Assembly (NCBI GenBank): GCA_000697455.1
Contig: JNET01022912.1
Location: 1-13,707, forward strand
Reading direction: 5' to 3'
Source: Basidiobolus heterosporus B8920
Lineage: Eukaryota; Basidiobolomycota; Basidiobolomycetes; Basidiobolales; Basidiobolaceae
DNA: 13,707 nt
The notes under the pieces are model-generated. The model was not told the DNA's origin. It was given only the letters and a program-made list of their open reading frames with translations, and made no database searches. The position numbers were made by a program, and so were the translations under genes. Positions 1-9,769 of this stretch are shown here, piece after piece. Positions within the stretch are counted from its first letter, which is position 1. The number at the start of each line of letters is the position of its first letter.

Positions 1-631
1 TTAGCTCGTATAAAGATAAGCCGGGTAATGTCAAAACGTTCCAATAACCTAAGCCGAAATAATCAGCTCAATCACAGCAGTCATCCCCCCCACTTTGGTT
101 CACTCGTTGTAAGACTACCCCATCCTTGGTTACTTAAGATTTGATATGCGTCAACCATTCTAGTTGTACGAGTGGGATAGCGAAGGTCTCACGGCACATG
201 AATATCAGCTACCTCTGCAGCCATTCCAAACAGAATCTCCTTTCTCGGTAGACCACGCTCAGTTCAGTAATAGCATGGCACTTGCATTTCTTAGGTCTTT
301 AGAACCATCGCTCAAAGCTGGACTCATCATCTGGTATGGTGATATGATATCATCACCCTTCAGCATTTGAAATTGTCTGGCGCTGATTCGAGCTTGGTAA
401 GAATATTATTCACATTTGGATTCCGTTGATAAATAGGTCCAAATAGAACCATTTCAAAAAGATCGAGCTAGAATGTCCGGTAATTATCGATTTAACTATT
501 ATATCCAATTCTGATGGTTGACTATGACGGGCTCGAACATAAATATGAGTTGTCCTCCTGGGATGGCCTAATCAATAGTTGCTTCGTCTTCGCTTCCGCT
601 CTCGTCAGCCTTATATTGTTACTTTGCAAAT
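1..631. other. gene-free stretch upstream of GPD
   Basis: I find no convincing gene, RNA gene or repeat here. Short open frames exist, but they lack ATG starts, recognisable motifs and splice structure. The last ~60 bases before the GPD start codon are pyrimidine-rich (TTCGTCTTCGCTTCCGCTCTC around 585-606), as in many fungal core promoters and leaders. I see no clear TATA box at a convincing distance. The segment probably holds the GPD promoter and 5' leader. Confidence 0.5.
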
Positions 632-2048
632 ATGACTCAGGAAAAAGTCGCTCTAATCGGTTCAGGAAATTGGTATGTCTGATAAGCCTACTTCCTTGTG
701 CTTTGCTCACTAACAAGGTTTCTTGGTTTTCATTAATAGGGGCTCTGCTATTGCCAAAATTGTGGGAGGAAATGTCTTGGCAAACCCAGGGTTTGATAAA
801 GAAGTCAGAATGTGGGTCTTCGAGGAGATGGTTAACGGTAAAAAACTTACCGAAATCATCAACACTGAACACGAAAACGTCAAGTATCCTTTTTTTCTTC
901 ACCGAAAGGAACTTTACTTGGTTGTCGGTGTTATTATACTTTGACTTTGATCACTTTGTAGATATTTACCTGGAATCAAACTTCCGGAGAGTATTGTTGC
1001 AGTTCCTGACTTGCTTGATTGCGTTAGAGACGCCACTACCTTGATTTTCGTTGTTCCTCACCAGGTAAACAAGAACTCTAATAACGGTGGTAGTTTTCGA
1101 GCATTATTGACCCTAGTTTACCATCCTAGTTTTTGAAAGGAATCTGCAAAAGCTTGTTAGGAAACATTAGACCTGATGCCAGGGCTATTTCCCTGATTAA
1201 GGTAGGTGTATAAACTTGGAAATACTGGTAAATCAACGGGCTAATTCATTCCTTAGGGACTTGATGCCTCTGCTGACGGCATGAAACTCTTCTCTCAAGT
1301 TATTTCCGATGTTCTCCATATCGAAGTCAGTGTCTTGTCGGGAGCCAATATCGCCAATGAAGTAGCTGAAGAATATTTCTGCGAATCCACCATTGGTTCT
1401 CAGAAAAAAGAGGATGGGGAAGTTTTCTACAAGCTCTTCAATACTCCTTACTTCCGAATCACCGTAGTGGATGATGTCGCAGGCGTGGAAATCTGTGGGG
1501 CTTTGAAGAACATTGTGGCTGTTGGTGCTGGATTCATTGACGGTTTAAAGTGAGTAGTCTGATGGTTCATTCTCTCTTTCTCTCTCTCATGTACTCACCG
1601 GAATTTATTTAGACTTGGTGAGAATACTAAGGCTGCTATCATGAGAATTGGTCTCATGGAAATGAAACGATTTGCTTGTACATTCTGGGCTGGTGTTAAA
1701 GAAGAGACCTTCTACGAAAGTTGTGGCGTTGCTGATCTTATTACCACATGTGCTGGAGGTAGAAATCGTAAGGTTGCTGAAGCTCATGTGGTGACTGGAA
1801 GATCTTTTGATGAACTTGAACGTGAGATGCTCAACGGACAGAAGTTACAAGGAACATTGGCCGCACACGAAGTTCACGATTTCCTTAAGGCCAAGAACCT
1901 GACTGATGAGTAAGTTGACAAGTCTTTTTCCTACCAAGAGCGTACATGTTTCTAACAAGCATTTGTGTTTAGCTTCCCACTGTTCACAAGAATCTATCAA
2001 ATTGTTTACGAAAATACATCTCCACGTTCCATCGTAGAGGGACTTTAA
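632..2048 (+). CDS. GPD1: NAD-dependent glycerol-3-phosphate dehydrogenase, cytosolic type, seven exons
   Basis: Reduces dihydroxyacetone phosphate to glycerol-3-phosphate with NADH, feeding glycerol (osmolyte) and glycerolipid synthesis and re-oxidising NADH. I assemble seven exons: 632-672, 740-883, 962-1064, 1130-1201, 1257-1549, 1613-1909 and 1973-2048. All introns are GT..AG, 55-78 bp. The product is 341 aa, in the family's usual range. The N-terminus carries the Rossmann dinucleotide motif G10-S-G-N-W-G15. The family signature [17 protein letters not shown] lies at about 201-217. Residues matching the catalytic/substrate set of animal GPD1 are K120, K204-N205, D259 (in GVADLITTC) and R268-N269. 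The ATG at 632 is the first that gives an intact Rossmann strand, and no mitochondrial or peroxisomal leader is evident, so a cytosolic enzyme is expected. The protein lacks the insertion loop seen in yeast Gpd1 and reads more like animal/basidiomycete forms. Exon joins are inferred from family alignment, not transcripts. Confidence 0.95.
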
Positions 2049-2616
2049 ACCATTTCTTTACTCCTAATTTGCATCGATATCTCATACAACTTTCATTTGT
2101 ACACCTATGGATGTGAGCCAGCCGATACATATACTTGATAATATTCTGGCCTTTAATTCAGATTTTCTGTCTAGAAAACCAACTACAGATTTAAAATAAA
2201 CCGAACAAGGGATACATTTGAACTTTTATCATGTCTTCATTGGCTCTCCTTGTCGAAATCTACACGCATCTTTGTTGTTATTAGCCCAACAACCGGAGTC
2301 CATTTTAAGATGGCTCTAGAAGTCATCGACACTTGGACCTGAATGAAGTCCATGCATGCATTCACCCAATAGTTAGAATTCCCAAACTTGACTGCATTAT
2401 CTTACCGATTCCAGAACGTGGAGATAAGGCTAACGGAGTATTCGAGAACGCTCTGTAGATCAAGTACTTTTAAGATGAATACCAAATTGGAATTCACTAA
2501 ATTGCCTTGAACTTAGATCTTTGGTTTTGACTGGGGAGCATATCCCTTATGGAGGAACTGGATAAATGATCTAAATCACTGGGGTATCCAGAAAGAATTC
2601 TCCGTGGTAACTGCAT

Positions 2617-2646
2617 GTTGCAGTTGCAGTTGCTGCTGCTGTTGCC
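2617..2646. repeat. short GTTGCA / GCT microsatellite-like tract
   Basis: Two GTTGCA units run into several GCT units in non-coding sequence. No open frame through it looks like a glutamine or alanine tract of a real gene. Probably a simple repeat. Confidence 0.6.
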
Positions 2647-3276
2647 TTTGTGAATTCACTGAGGGATTATGTTTACCATGGTGAACTAGTAATCGGGGTA
2701 TTTTACTGAGTCACTATGTCGCTGATCACTGTCTATCCCATATACATGCTCTGAGTTGCGTTCTGGCATGTTCTCAGCTCGTTTTAGAACCTCGAGTACA
2801 AGCCAAGTTTAGCGAAGTGACTCATCCTAACTCCTTGGATGGTTGGGGACAAGATTGAGATGTAGATGTGCAGCTTTAGTACGATCTAGTTGATGCCTCC
2901 GTATGCGCATGATCATTCGCCCCTTGATTAGTATCTGTGCGGAACTGTTCGATTCCTCCTGCCCACAGGATGTCTTACTTGTACGATGATTGGAATACTA
3001 TGTAGAGAACCAGTTCGATGGGTGTGATGAGAACGCTGGAAACAAGTAATCTTAAATCTGTCTTCCATTACATATGTCTAGATTGACGAACTAAGGTTTC
3101 TTTTATCTCTGATTTAAATGGATTTCTGGCTTGGTCCAAGAATGGGTGAGATCTTTTTGTTTATTTGAAGTTCCCTCGTCACGATGTCTGATTTCTGATT
3201 AACCTTTGTGTTGAATTTAGGTTAAGTACTATATTCTTCTCCTAGTTTGGATGGAAAGTTTTAGTACGGACGCGTA

Positions 3277-3283
3277 CACGTGA
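3277..3283 (-). promoter_or_regulatory. TCACGTG box (Cbf1/bHLH-type site) upstream of SulP gene
   Basis: CACGTGA on the plus strand reads TCACGTG on the minus strand. In yeasts this heptamer is the core Cbf1 site of sulfur-assimilation genes, where Cbf1 helps recruit Met4. Here it lies about 220 bases before the SulP start codon and 45 bases before a TATA box. Its placement before a sulfate-type transporter makes sulfur control plausible, but a 6-7 base match can occur by chance. Confidence 0.4.
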
Positions 3284-3327
3284 CCGGACCGAAATCCAAT
3301 TCATTACATAATCTATGCATGTGGTCG

Positions 3328-3335
3328 TATAAATA
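3328..3335 (+). promoter_or_regulatory. TATA box of the SulP transporter gene
   Basis: TATAAATA lies 166 bases upstream of the ATG at 3501. The sequence between is pyrimidine-rich with several TCTTCC/CTCTTC tracts, consistent with a leader of roughly 100-140 bases. Confidence 0.55.
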
Positions 3336-3500
3336 TTCCCTGGTCCGTCGCTAAAAAAGTCAATTGTCCAGGCAGTCGATAGACAACACAAACCGTCCCA
3401 GTGATATCTCTAAAATCTTCCTAGTCTTTACACTAGTCTACAGTCCTCCGTTCGTTCTCACCACAGCGTAACCTCTTCACGCTCATCTAGCCAATCTAAA

Positions 3501-5581
3501 ATGGCAAGAAATTCCGGTCTAGCCGATACGGATAGCGACTCTTTTGAAACCACACCTTTCGCCCAACACAACTACCAATACGATGGTAAGACTTCTTGGA
3601 GTATTTTCTTTGTTCTATTAGTAATATAAACTCTATTTCAGGCTCTAATAGCAGCAGTCAGGAACAACAAATCACAAATAGTAGTAAATTTTATACTCGT
3701 TTGAGATACTATATTCCTTCTCTTTCTTGGATTCCAAACTATGACTTGAAAACATTTCCATCGGATTTCTTGGCTGCACTGACAGTTGCTTGTCTAAGTA
3801 TTCCACAAGGGCTTTCCTATGCTTCAGCTATCGCACATTTGCCTCCTGTGTATGGACTTTATGTTACTTGTGTTCCATTGATTGTTTACGCACTTCTTGG
3901 CACGTCTAGGTATGATTTTGATGGGAGATATCATCTTATCCTAAGAAATCTCGTTTTTAACCCTTATCTTATTCGTAGACAAATATCCATCGGACCTGAG
4001 GCACTCATTGCTATGCTTGTAGGCTCTGCAGTGTCGATCAGAACCTCAGATTTGACCGATCCTGATGAGATATTTGCTGAATCCATCGCGGCGGCAACTG
4101 TCCTTGGATTCTTAGTCGGTCTGTTTACTTTTCTACTCGGGCTATTTAGAGTCGGCTTTCTCGATTCAATTTTATCTCGCTCTTTACTTAGAGGATTCAT
4201 CACTGCGTTGGCAGTGATCATCATTGTCGGTCAATCGGTCACTTTGCTAGGCCTGGATAATCTACCAGGCAGTAAACATGGCGGGTCAACGGTTACAAAA
4301 TTCTTATTCATACTTGGACATGTTAAGAATATTCATTGGCAAACGGCATTACTATCGGGAGTATCTTTGGTGTTCCTGTTTTCAATGCAATTTCTAAAGA
4401 AGCGTAGTCACATCAAATGGTTTCAATATGTTCCGGAATTTCTGATCGTTTGTGTTGTTTCTACCGTACTCTGTAAACATTATAAATGGGATGAAGATGG
4501 GGTCATGATACTCGGCCCTTTGGATCATGGCGTCATTCCTACCCCTCGAATCCCTCCGCTCTTAGATGCGGATAGAATTCATGATGTACTGATTCCTGCT
4601 GTACTTACTTCAATCATGGGTTTCGTCATTTCCGCTGCTATCACCAAGACCTACGCTATTCAACACAACTATAGTGTATCCCCCAACAGGGAACTTGTGG
4701 CACTCGGAATCGCGAACATTGTCGGATCACTGTTTCAAGCATGGCCGGCATTCGGTTCAGTAGCCCGCAGTAAGTTGAATAATCATGTTGGAGGCCGTAG
4801 TCAACTCTCTGGTTTCATGACCGGCGTTATTGGGCTTGTTGCCGTTTCACTTTTCCTACCATCACTGCGGTATTTGCCCAAGGCAGTTCTTTCTTCGTTG
4901 ATTTTTGTAGCTGGGGTATCTCTCTTGGTTGAAGCGCCGAAAGAATTACGTTATATTATCCATATGCGCTCTTGGGGAGATCTGGGTCTATTGACAATCA
5001 CTTTTCTCGTTACCATGGCGATCTCTATTGAGGCAGGTACATTCACTTCAGTTGGACTTTCTCTTCTCTTAGTTGTAAAGAAGAGTACTAGACCGAAGAT
5101 TTTAATCATGGGGAAAATCCCCGGAGAGGACAAATTCAAGCCTATTAAGGAATATCCTGAAGCTGAGCAGGTGAAAGGAGTCCAGTTGATTCAAATCCAG
5201 GAGGCCTTATTCTTTGCAAATACCGGGCAGTTGAAAGATCGTCTTCGTAGAGTGGAACAATTTGGTGACGACAATGTTCACCCATCTGAGGAACCTAGAA
5301 TTCCCCCCACTTCGTACGTGATATTTGATGTTGGTAACATGCCGGAAATCGATGCCAGTGCAGCACAAATTCTACTCGAGATTGTGAATGATTATCATCG
5401 CCGTGGAGTGATTATCTATTTTGTTAAGCTCCGAGAGAATTGCAAGGAGACATTTGCACGTTCTGGATTGATAGATCACATCGGTCCGCATAGATTCTTC
5501 AGAAAAATCAACGAGGCCATGGAACACATTGAACATCAGGGTGATCGTGAAGTCTATGAAGTACACACGATAGAGCCATGA
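3501..5581 (+). CDS. SulP/SLC26-family anion (probable sulfate) transporter with STAS domain, three exons
   Basis: An integral membrane carrier for sulfate or a related anion; the membrane (plasma or vacuolar) cannot be told from sequence. Exons are 3501-3585, 3642-3909 and 3979-5581, giving 651 aa. The ATG at 3501 (MARNSGLADTDSDSF) supplies a hydrophilic N-terminus, and the join restores frame at a glycine. The SulP signature IPQGLSYASAIAHLPPVYGLY begins near residue 80. QISIGPEAL, the substrate-site region of SLC26 proteins, begins near 119, right after the second intron. Many hydrophobic segments follow to about residue 480, as expected for the 14-helix fold. A C-terminal STAS domain spans about 515-635, including FDVGNMPEIDASAAQILLEI. 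Length is normal for the family. The 69-bp second intron has no stop and keeps frame, so retention would add 23 residues. Substrate specificity is inferred from family membership only. Confidence 0.9.
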
Positions 5582-6425
5582 TCCAATACTCCGTCCTTAT
5601 AAAGCTCTGGGCCATGTCACATGCATACGAAATCCATACATGCATATATGCATACACCCACCATTCAACCCTATGTACCAAGAGCATGATCTACTTTGTG
5701 TCCCCCACTACCATACACAATACCCTTGCTAACCATCTCAATTAAAAGTCTCATAATTCCCAGGCCCAGGCATAGCCAGGCTATTTATATTGTCAAACCT
5801 GCACGACTTGGCCTAGTTTTAGTTGGACCCACCTTGGTCATAAATCTCAGGGACTCTTGATTCAGACGAATGTTTGAGCGGTTGGCCTTACATCGAACAT
5901 GGCAAACTCTCCTTTTGGTACTAGCTTCGATGTAACATGTTTCGTAGGCAATAAAATAGGGACCATTGAAAGGATTAGCCATTCAACGTTAATGCACCTC
6001 AGCACACATTAGCCTGTAAGAATTAATACATCAGCTGAACGACCTCCACAATCTTGAATCAACCGGCATATTTCGAACGTGCCTACAATACAAGTGGGAT
6101 CAATGAATACCTACCCCCTCGAACCAACCCCTTGAAACCTAGATCAAAAGGGAAACCCGTTCGGATCTTTCAGCGAGTATATGGGTTTGGAAGTGGATTC
6201 TCACCTTTCTCGTGTATCTCTTGTGTTTGACTATTTTGCTGAAGATTGTCATCGAGGTTTCGGGAATTTTGGGGATTTCCACGAGTTGATGGAGATTACT
6301 ATTATTAGAAAGCATGAAACTGCACATGTTACTTGCCATTCATTCAAACTCTTTTCGGTTGATCGAATTTAACGTCATTGAAGGATTGACAGGAAGCGCT
6401 CATTGAAACAAATGAATCACCTGTC
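5582..6425. other. gene-free stretch between SulP and the unknown 216-aa gene
   Basis: Contains the SulP 3' untranslated region and the upstream region of the next gene. A cluster of ATGCAT motifs lies just after the SulP stop, with a perfect 14-bp palindrome ATGCATATATGCAT at 5640-5653. Short open frames on both strands at about 5785-5982 and 6139-6372 show no family motif or splicing pattern, so I do not call them genes. Confidence 0.5.
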
Positions 6426-6433
6426 TATATATA
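6426..6433 (+). promoter_or_regulatory. TATA box of the unknown 216-aa gene
   Basis: TATATATA lies 81 bases before the ATG at 6507, followed by a C/T-rich stretch (CTTGTTACTCTCCCATCCAT). This is a typical fungal core-promoter arrangement and supports the downstream frame as a real gene. Confidence 0.55.
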
Positions 6434-6506
6434 CCGAAGATCCCCAAAACCATCATCGCTTGTTACTCTCCCATCCATCCAGGCTACCATCAATTGCGTG
6501 GCAAAG

Positions 6507-7157
6507 ATGGATTTCTCGCCCTATACACGATTTTACTTCCCTCTAGTAAAGGGGAACGGATACGAGTACATGGAGATTATGCCAGACTCGGAACAGTATC
6601 TCTTTCGATATAAATATAAGATGCACCACAATCAGACGCTGACAAAATACGGTTATCTTGTCAATGGAACTTCCAAAGAAATGATATTTCACATGACGAT
6701 CATTGACAAGCATCAGGTAGCAAATGAAAAGAAACTCATGAAGGAAATCCGAAAAGATCCAAGAGTCCCTGCAGACCTAACCGTGCTGGATCATTCTACA
6801 GCCTCCATGGTGCGCTACGAAATCCAAGAAAGACGTAGAAGCAAGATTCGTTTGACACGTAAATCATCTATCCTCGACCACCAACTTACCAAAATCAAAC
6901 GAAAGATCTCCTTTGAAAGGAAGCTTCCCAACTCGCCAGCCACTCCTCAGAATCGCAAGTTGAAGTTCGACAATGTTGATGTCATATTCCCTTATGATCC
7001 GGACGCACCATCCTCCATCGTATCAGATCCAGTGAAAATCCCATTATCTCAAACCCCGGCTAAAAGTGCCCTGAAACCCACGCAACTTCCTAAACGGGGA
7101 AACTTGGCGGAGCGTTTGTTCAAACGTGCATCTTTCTTAATTTTACCAAAATCTTAG
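6507..7157 (+). CDS. unrecognised basic protein, 216 aa, apparently single-exon
   Basis: I do not recognise a family. The start is the ATG at 6507 (MDFSPYTRFYF); the frame extends slightly upstream but without another ATG. The first ~65 residues are rich in Tyr and Phe and look like a compact fold. Residues ~108-140 are strongly basic, with clusters ERRRSKIRLTRK and KIKRKISFERK that could be nuclear localisation or nucleic-acid/lipid-binding stretches and contain kinase-type RKSS and KISF contexts. The C-terminal ~75 residues are Pro/Ser/Thr-rich and probably disordered. There is no signal peptide or membrane helix. The length of the open frame, the TATA box upstream and a candidate AATAAA at 7308-7313 support a real gene. 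It is convergent with the transporter at 7572-8879. Lineage-specific genes of this kind are common in fungi, and its function is unknown. Confidence 0.65.
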   Translation: MDFSPYTRFYFPLVKGNGYEYMEIMPDSEQYLFRYKYKMHHNQTLTKYGYLVNGTSKEMIFHMTIIDKHQVANEKKLMKEIRKDPRVPADLTVLDHSTASMVRYEIQERRRSKIRLTRKSSILDHQLTKIKRKISFERKLPNSPATPQNRKLKFDNVDVIFPYDPDAPSSIVSDPVKIPLSQTPAKSALKPTQLPKRGNLAERLFKRASFLILPKS

Positions 7158-7571
7158 TAAACTTTCACTCGACTTTCAGGAAATTTCAACGCAGGTCCGG
7201 TTCCAATCCAATTTCCTTTCCCACCCATAGAGACTCTTAATGTTATAGAAATTTCTTGGCAACATAAACATTACTTACAAGCAACTTTTATATCCTTCAT
7301 TAATGGAAATAAACCCATTCATTCAACCAGAATCAAAGAATTCGGTCCACTTTCCACCATCTGAAGTTTCTCAGATACTACGTTGCTTAGTTACGCACTC
7401 ATCCACACATTCCGTTGTGCTAGTACTTTTGTGGCGATGAGGATGGGTGTCAATATGTTCGAGCTTTATTCGTTTGTCTGATTGTTGCGGGGTTTCCATG
7501 GAGGACTAATTACAGAATTGAAATGATATGATCACGTGAATGCTTCGGGGAGTGAGGAGAGATATTTGACT
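7158..7571. other. intergenic region between two convergent genes
   Basis: Both neighbours end into this 414-base stretch. A candidate plus-strand AATAAA lies at 7308-7313, about 150 bases after the 216-aa gene. A candidate minus-strand AATAAA (TTTATT at 7465-7470) lies about 100 bases after the transporter stop. Nothing else stands out. Confidence 0.5.
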
Positions 7572-8879
7572 TTAAAAATCCTCTTCGGGTTCGCTTTCAT
7601 TCTTGGTTGGGTTGTGTAGATCAGTTGATAGTAGGGCACCGAACCCTATGAAGATACATATACCTCCCAAGATGTATGCCAGGCTGATCGGTGTAGACGT
7701 TACCAACATGTCCGTAACCGCCACTACAGGAATGGTCAGCATAACACCGACAGCAGCGAACGTGGGCGAGGTGAGGGCAATCACAATCATGAAGCATGCA
7801 TTATAGATAAGCCCCATACACGCATTAGCTAGCAAAAACAGACCAGTAGTCAAGTCTGGTAAAGAGAACACTTCGATGCCCAGGAAATGGAAGATCGGTA
7901 TGGGAACCCAAAAGCACACAAACGTGATAGTTCCAATGATGCCAGTGAAGAAGTTGGCGAATGAGATGGAGGTTTGTTTGGGAACAGCATATTTCTTGTA
8001 CATTACTTCGTAGAAGCCAATAAGGGATGCGCATATACATGCAATCACATCTCCTATCAAGGTGGAGCTCTCTCCGGTATTTACATCCGGCGTACCACTT
8101 AAATCTAGTGAGATAATCACCACTCCCGTGATACTCAGGAACACTGCCAAAACCTTATACCTATCCACTTCCTCTTTCAACAGCCATGTGGAGAATGCAT
8201 AGGCAAAAAAGCACGCCGTGTTATAGATTGCGGTTAATTTGGCCATTGTCGTGAACGATATGGAGACGTACCAGAGGTAGGCCGCAGTGGTGAAGATAAG
8301 GGTCAAAAGCAGTCCGACTTTGAGAAGGTGGGCATAGGCGTATCTGCTAGCTACTTGGGACGAGTCTTTATCTCGTCCATGAAATACGTCGTAGATATTC
8401 TCGAGGTTATGTTTGAACTCGCACCAAGACTCGCAAAGGGAGATTCCCTTTATCCGGTTGAGCAAGAATTGGAACGGTATCAAGAATAGATAGAACGAAT
8501 GAGCAACCCAACTATTATGCAAGGACTTTAGTTAGTCAAAGTACTTGCTTATCAATAAAGAACAACTCGCTTCACGTACAGTATAAAATATGGTTTTTGA
8601 TAACTCATTCCTGCTTGGACGTGCTGGGCTATCTCCTGGTAATCAGTGAGAAAAAAATAAGCATATAGTACACACAAAGGGATTGAAAACGTTGAGCTTT
8701 ACTGTCTGAAGGGTAAATGTCGCAATACATATACTTAGAACACCGGCACCAAGAACCATATTAGAAGTGTCGCGAGAGGCATTTCGGTTGCTCCCTTCCG
8801 CGGTTTGCTCATTTCTTAGCAAAGGAGTAATAACCGTGGAATTTTTGTCTTTCGAGGAATTCCCGTCTTCAGAAAGCAT
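7572..8879 (-). CDS. EamA/DMT-superfamily membrane transporter, SLC35F5/THI74-like, three exons
   Basis: A ten-helix-type solute carrier of the drug/metabolite transporter superfamily, resembling SLC35F5 and yeast Thi74/Yml018c; the substrate of this branch is poorly known. Exons on the minus strand are 8879-8703, 8635-8580 and 8511-7572, with GT..AG introns of 67 and 68 bp, giving 390 aa. Exon 1 has a polar Ser/Asn-rich N-tail (1-40) and the first helix (MVLGAGVLSICIATFTLQT, 41-59). Exon 2 adds EIAQHVQAG..YQKPYFI, the conserved link to helix 2 in this group. Exon 3 holds the remaining helices, including the EamA-like stretch LTAIYNTACFFAYAFSTWLLKEE at about 165 onward, and an acidic tail ending EPEEDF. 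The ATG at 8879 is the first that keeps the tail in frame. Donor-like GTGAGT motifs just upstream (around 8930-8965) leave open a 5' leader intron. Joins are inferred from family pattern. Confidence 0.85.
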
Positions 8880-9054
8880 CGTTAGAAGAGTCAAGAGAGG
8901 TGTGGGATTGCTTGTGGCGGTAATATACTCACAATATTGATCATTTAATTTAGCGAACTCACCGTTTAAGGTTTGAGACTATCCAATAAGATTCATGATA
9001 CTGACAAATCAATCTTGATGGATGATCTCATCTTACCATTAGATTATTGTATGT

Positions 9055-9093
9055 GAAATCAGGGAAATCAGGGAAATCAGGGAAATCAGGGAA
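9055..9093. repeat. minisatellite, 9-bp unit GAAATCAGG, four perfect copies
   Basis: Four exact tandem copies of GAAATCAGG followed by a partial GAA, with no interruptions. Perfect identity of the copies indicates recent expansion or active turnover by replication slippage. No coding frame is associated. Confidence 0.9.
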
Positions 9094-9152
9094 TTTTACA
9101 GCAGTCATATGCTGAGCTGCAAGCAAATGCTTCACTATCCCAGGCTTGTGCA

Positions 9153-9168
9153 TAACCCTAACCCTAAA
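9153..9168. repeat. short interstitial telomere motif
   Basis: TAACCCTAACCCTAAA is about two and a half units of the TTAGGG repeat used by most filamentous fungi. A degenerate copy (AAAGGGCTAGGATTAACC) follows about ten bases later. It is not at a contig end here, so it is either an internal repair scar or chance. Confidence 0.5.
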
Positions 9169-9232
9169 TCTATGAAAGGGCTAGGATTAACCTAAACTGG
9201 ATTCTTTGAAACCGCGACAAGTGGCATTTTCA

Positions 9233-9526
9233 ATGGGAAATAGAGTCTTTTTAAAGAAGCTCATCGAAGTGTTATCCTTACTCAGCCATTTGAGATCTCT
9301 AAATAGGATCACAATCAGCCCACCTAGAGAAAGCTCCTATAATATCTCAACGTTGTCTTCTACTTTCCTCATATCCGTCCTACTTTCACTTATAATGGCT
9401 GGCATATGCTTACCAGCACCATTCCCTAATATCTGCCAGACCAATGTATTAATAACAGGGTCTCGCAAGGTCCATGCTGGATGCAGTATGAAACTACATT
9501 TTACTATCCCTGTTGACGACTGTTAG
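9233..9526 (+). pseudogene. possible relic of a small secreted protein
   Basis: The frame contains a signal-peptide-like core (TFLISVLLSLIMAGICLPAP, from about 9362) with an Ala-x-Ala-like small-residue end, then a short Cys-containing mature part (three Cys, ending PVDDC). There is no ATG immediately before the hydrophobic core, only a poorly placed one well upstream. The frame looks biased for about 60 more bases past its end, with another Cys, so the gene may be decayed or mis-framed. I do not recognise a family. It could equally be a chance frame. Confidence 0.2.
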
Positions 9527-9769
9527 GCTACATTCGGCGGTATATCAAGTAAAAACCAAAGATGTTCAAAGGCTCCATGGAAATATTGAGGGTTATAAGA
9601 TCCCTATTACCAGTAACTCATTGGTAATGAAACACTAGTACTTACTGCGGAAAAATCACATCAATGCCCAGGGTTGTATAGAGTTTTTGAATTCCAAGTA
9701 CTACTAGCTAGTCCCGATGTTATGTGTATTTCTTAAGTTTGCTCCTAAGTGGACAACCCTCTACTTAAC

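Larger units (their letters stand above)
2049..3500. other. intergenic region between GPD and the SulP gene
   Basis: About 1.45 kb without a supportable gene. A candidate poly(A) signal AATAAA lies at 2195-2200, about 150 bases after the GPD stop. A short GTTGCA/GCT repeat sits at 2617-2646. The last ~230 bases hold promoter elements of the SulP gene (listed separately). I found no coding motif, tRNA or transposon signature in the rest. Confidence 0.5.
8880..9769. other. gene-poor, repeat-bearing stretch
   Basis: About 890 bases between the DMT transporter start and the acetyltransferase. It contains the transporter promoter, a 9-bp minisatellite, an interstitial telomere motif and a weak secreted-protein-like frame (each listed separately). 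From here rightward the sequence changes character: no intact spliced host gene is seen and mobile-element debris begins. Confidence 0.5.

Noticed and set aside
164-370. Open frame of 68 codons near the left edge
   Set aside because: No ATG start at its beginning, no motif, no splice structure and no supporting promoter.
514-1044. Longer open frame overlapping the GPD exons and introns
   Set aside because: It runs in another frame through exons and introns of a well-supported GPD gene, and its protein has no family features.
2617-2646. Poly-Gln or poly-Ala coding repeat
   Set aside because: No open frame with a start or splice sites extends through the tract, so a simple non-coding repeat is more likely.
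5785-6372. Short open frames on both strands between SulP and the 216-aa gene
   Set aside because: Opposite-strand frames over the same bases, without recognisable domains or consistent starts. Most likely chance frames.
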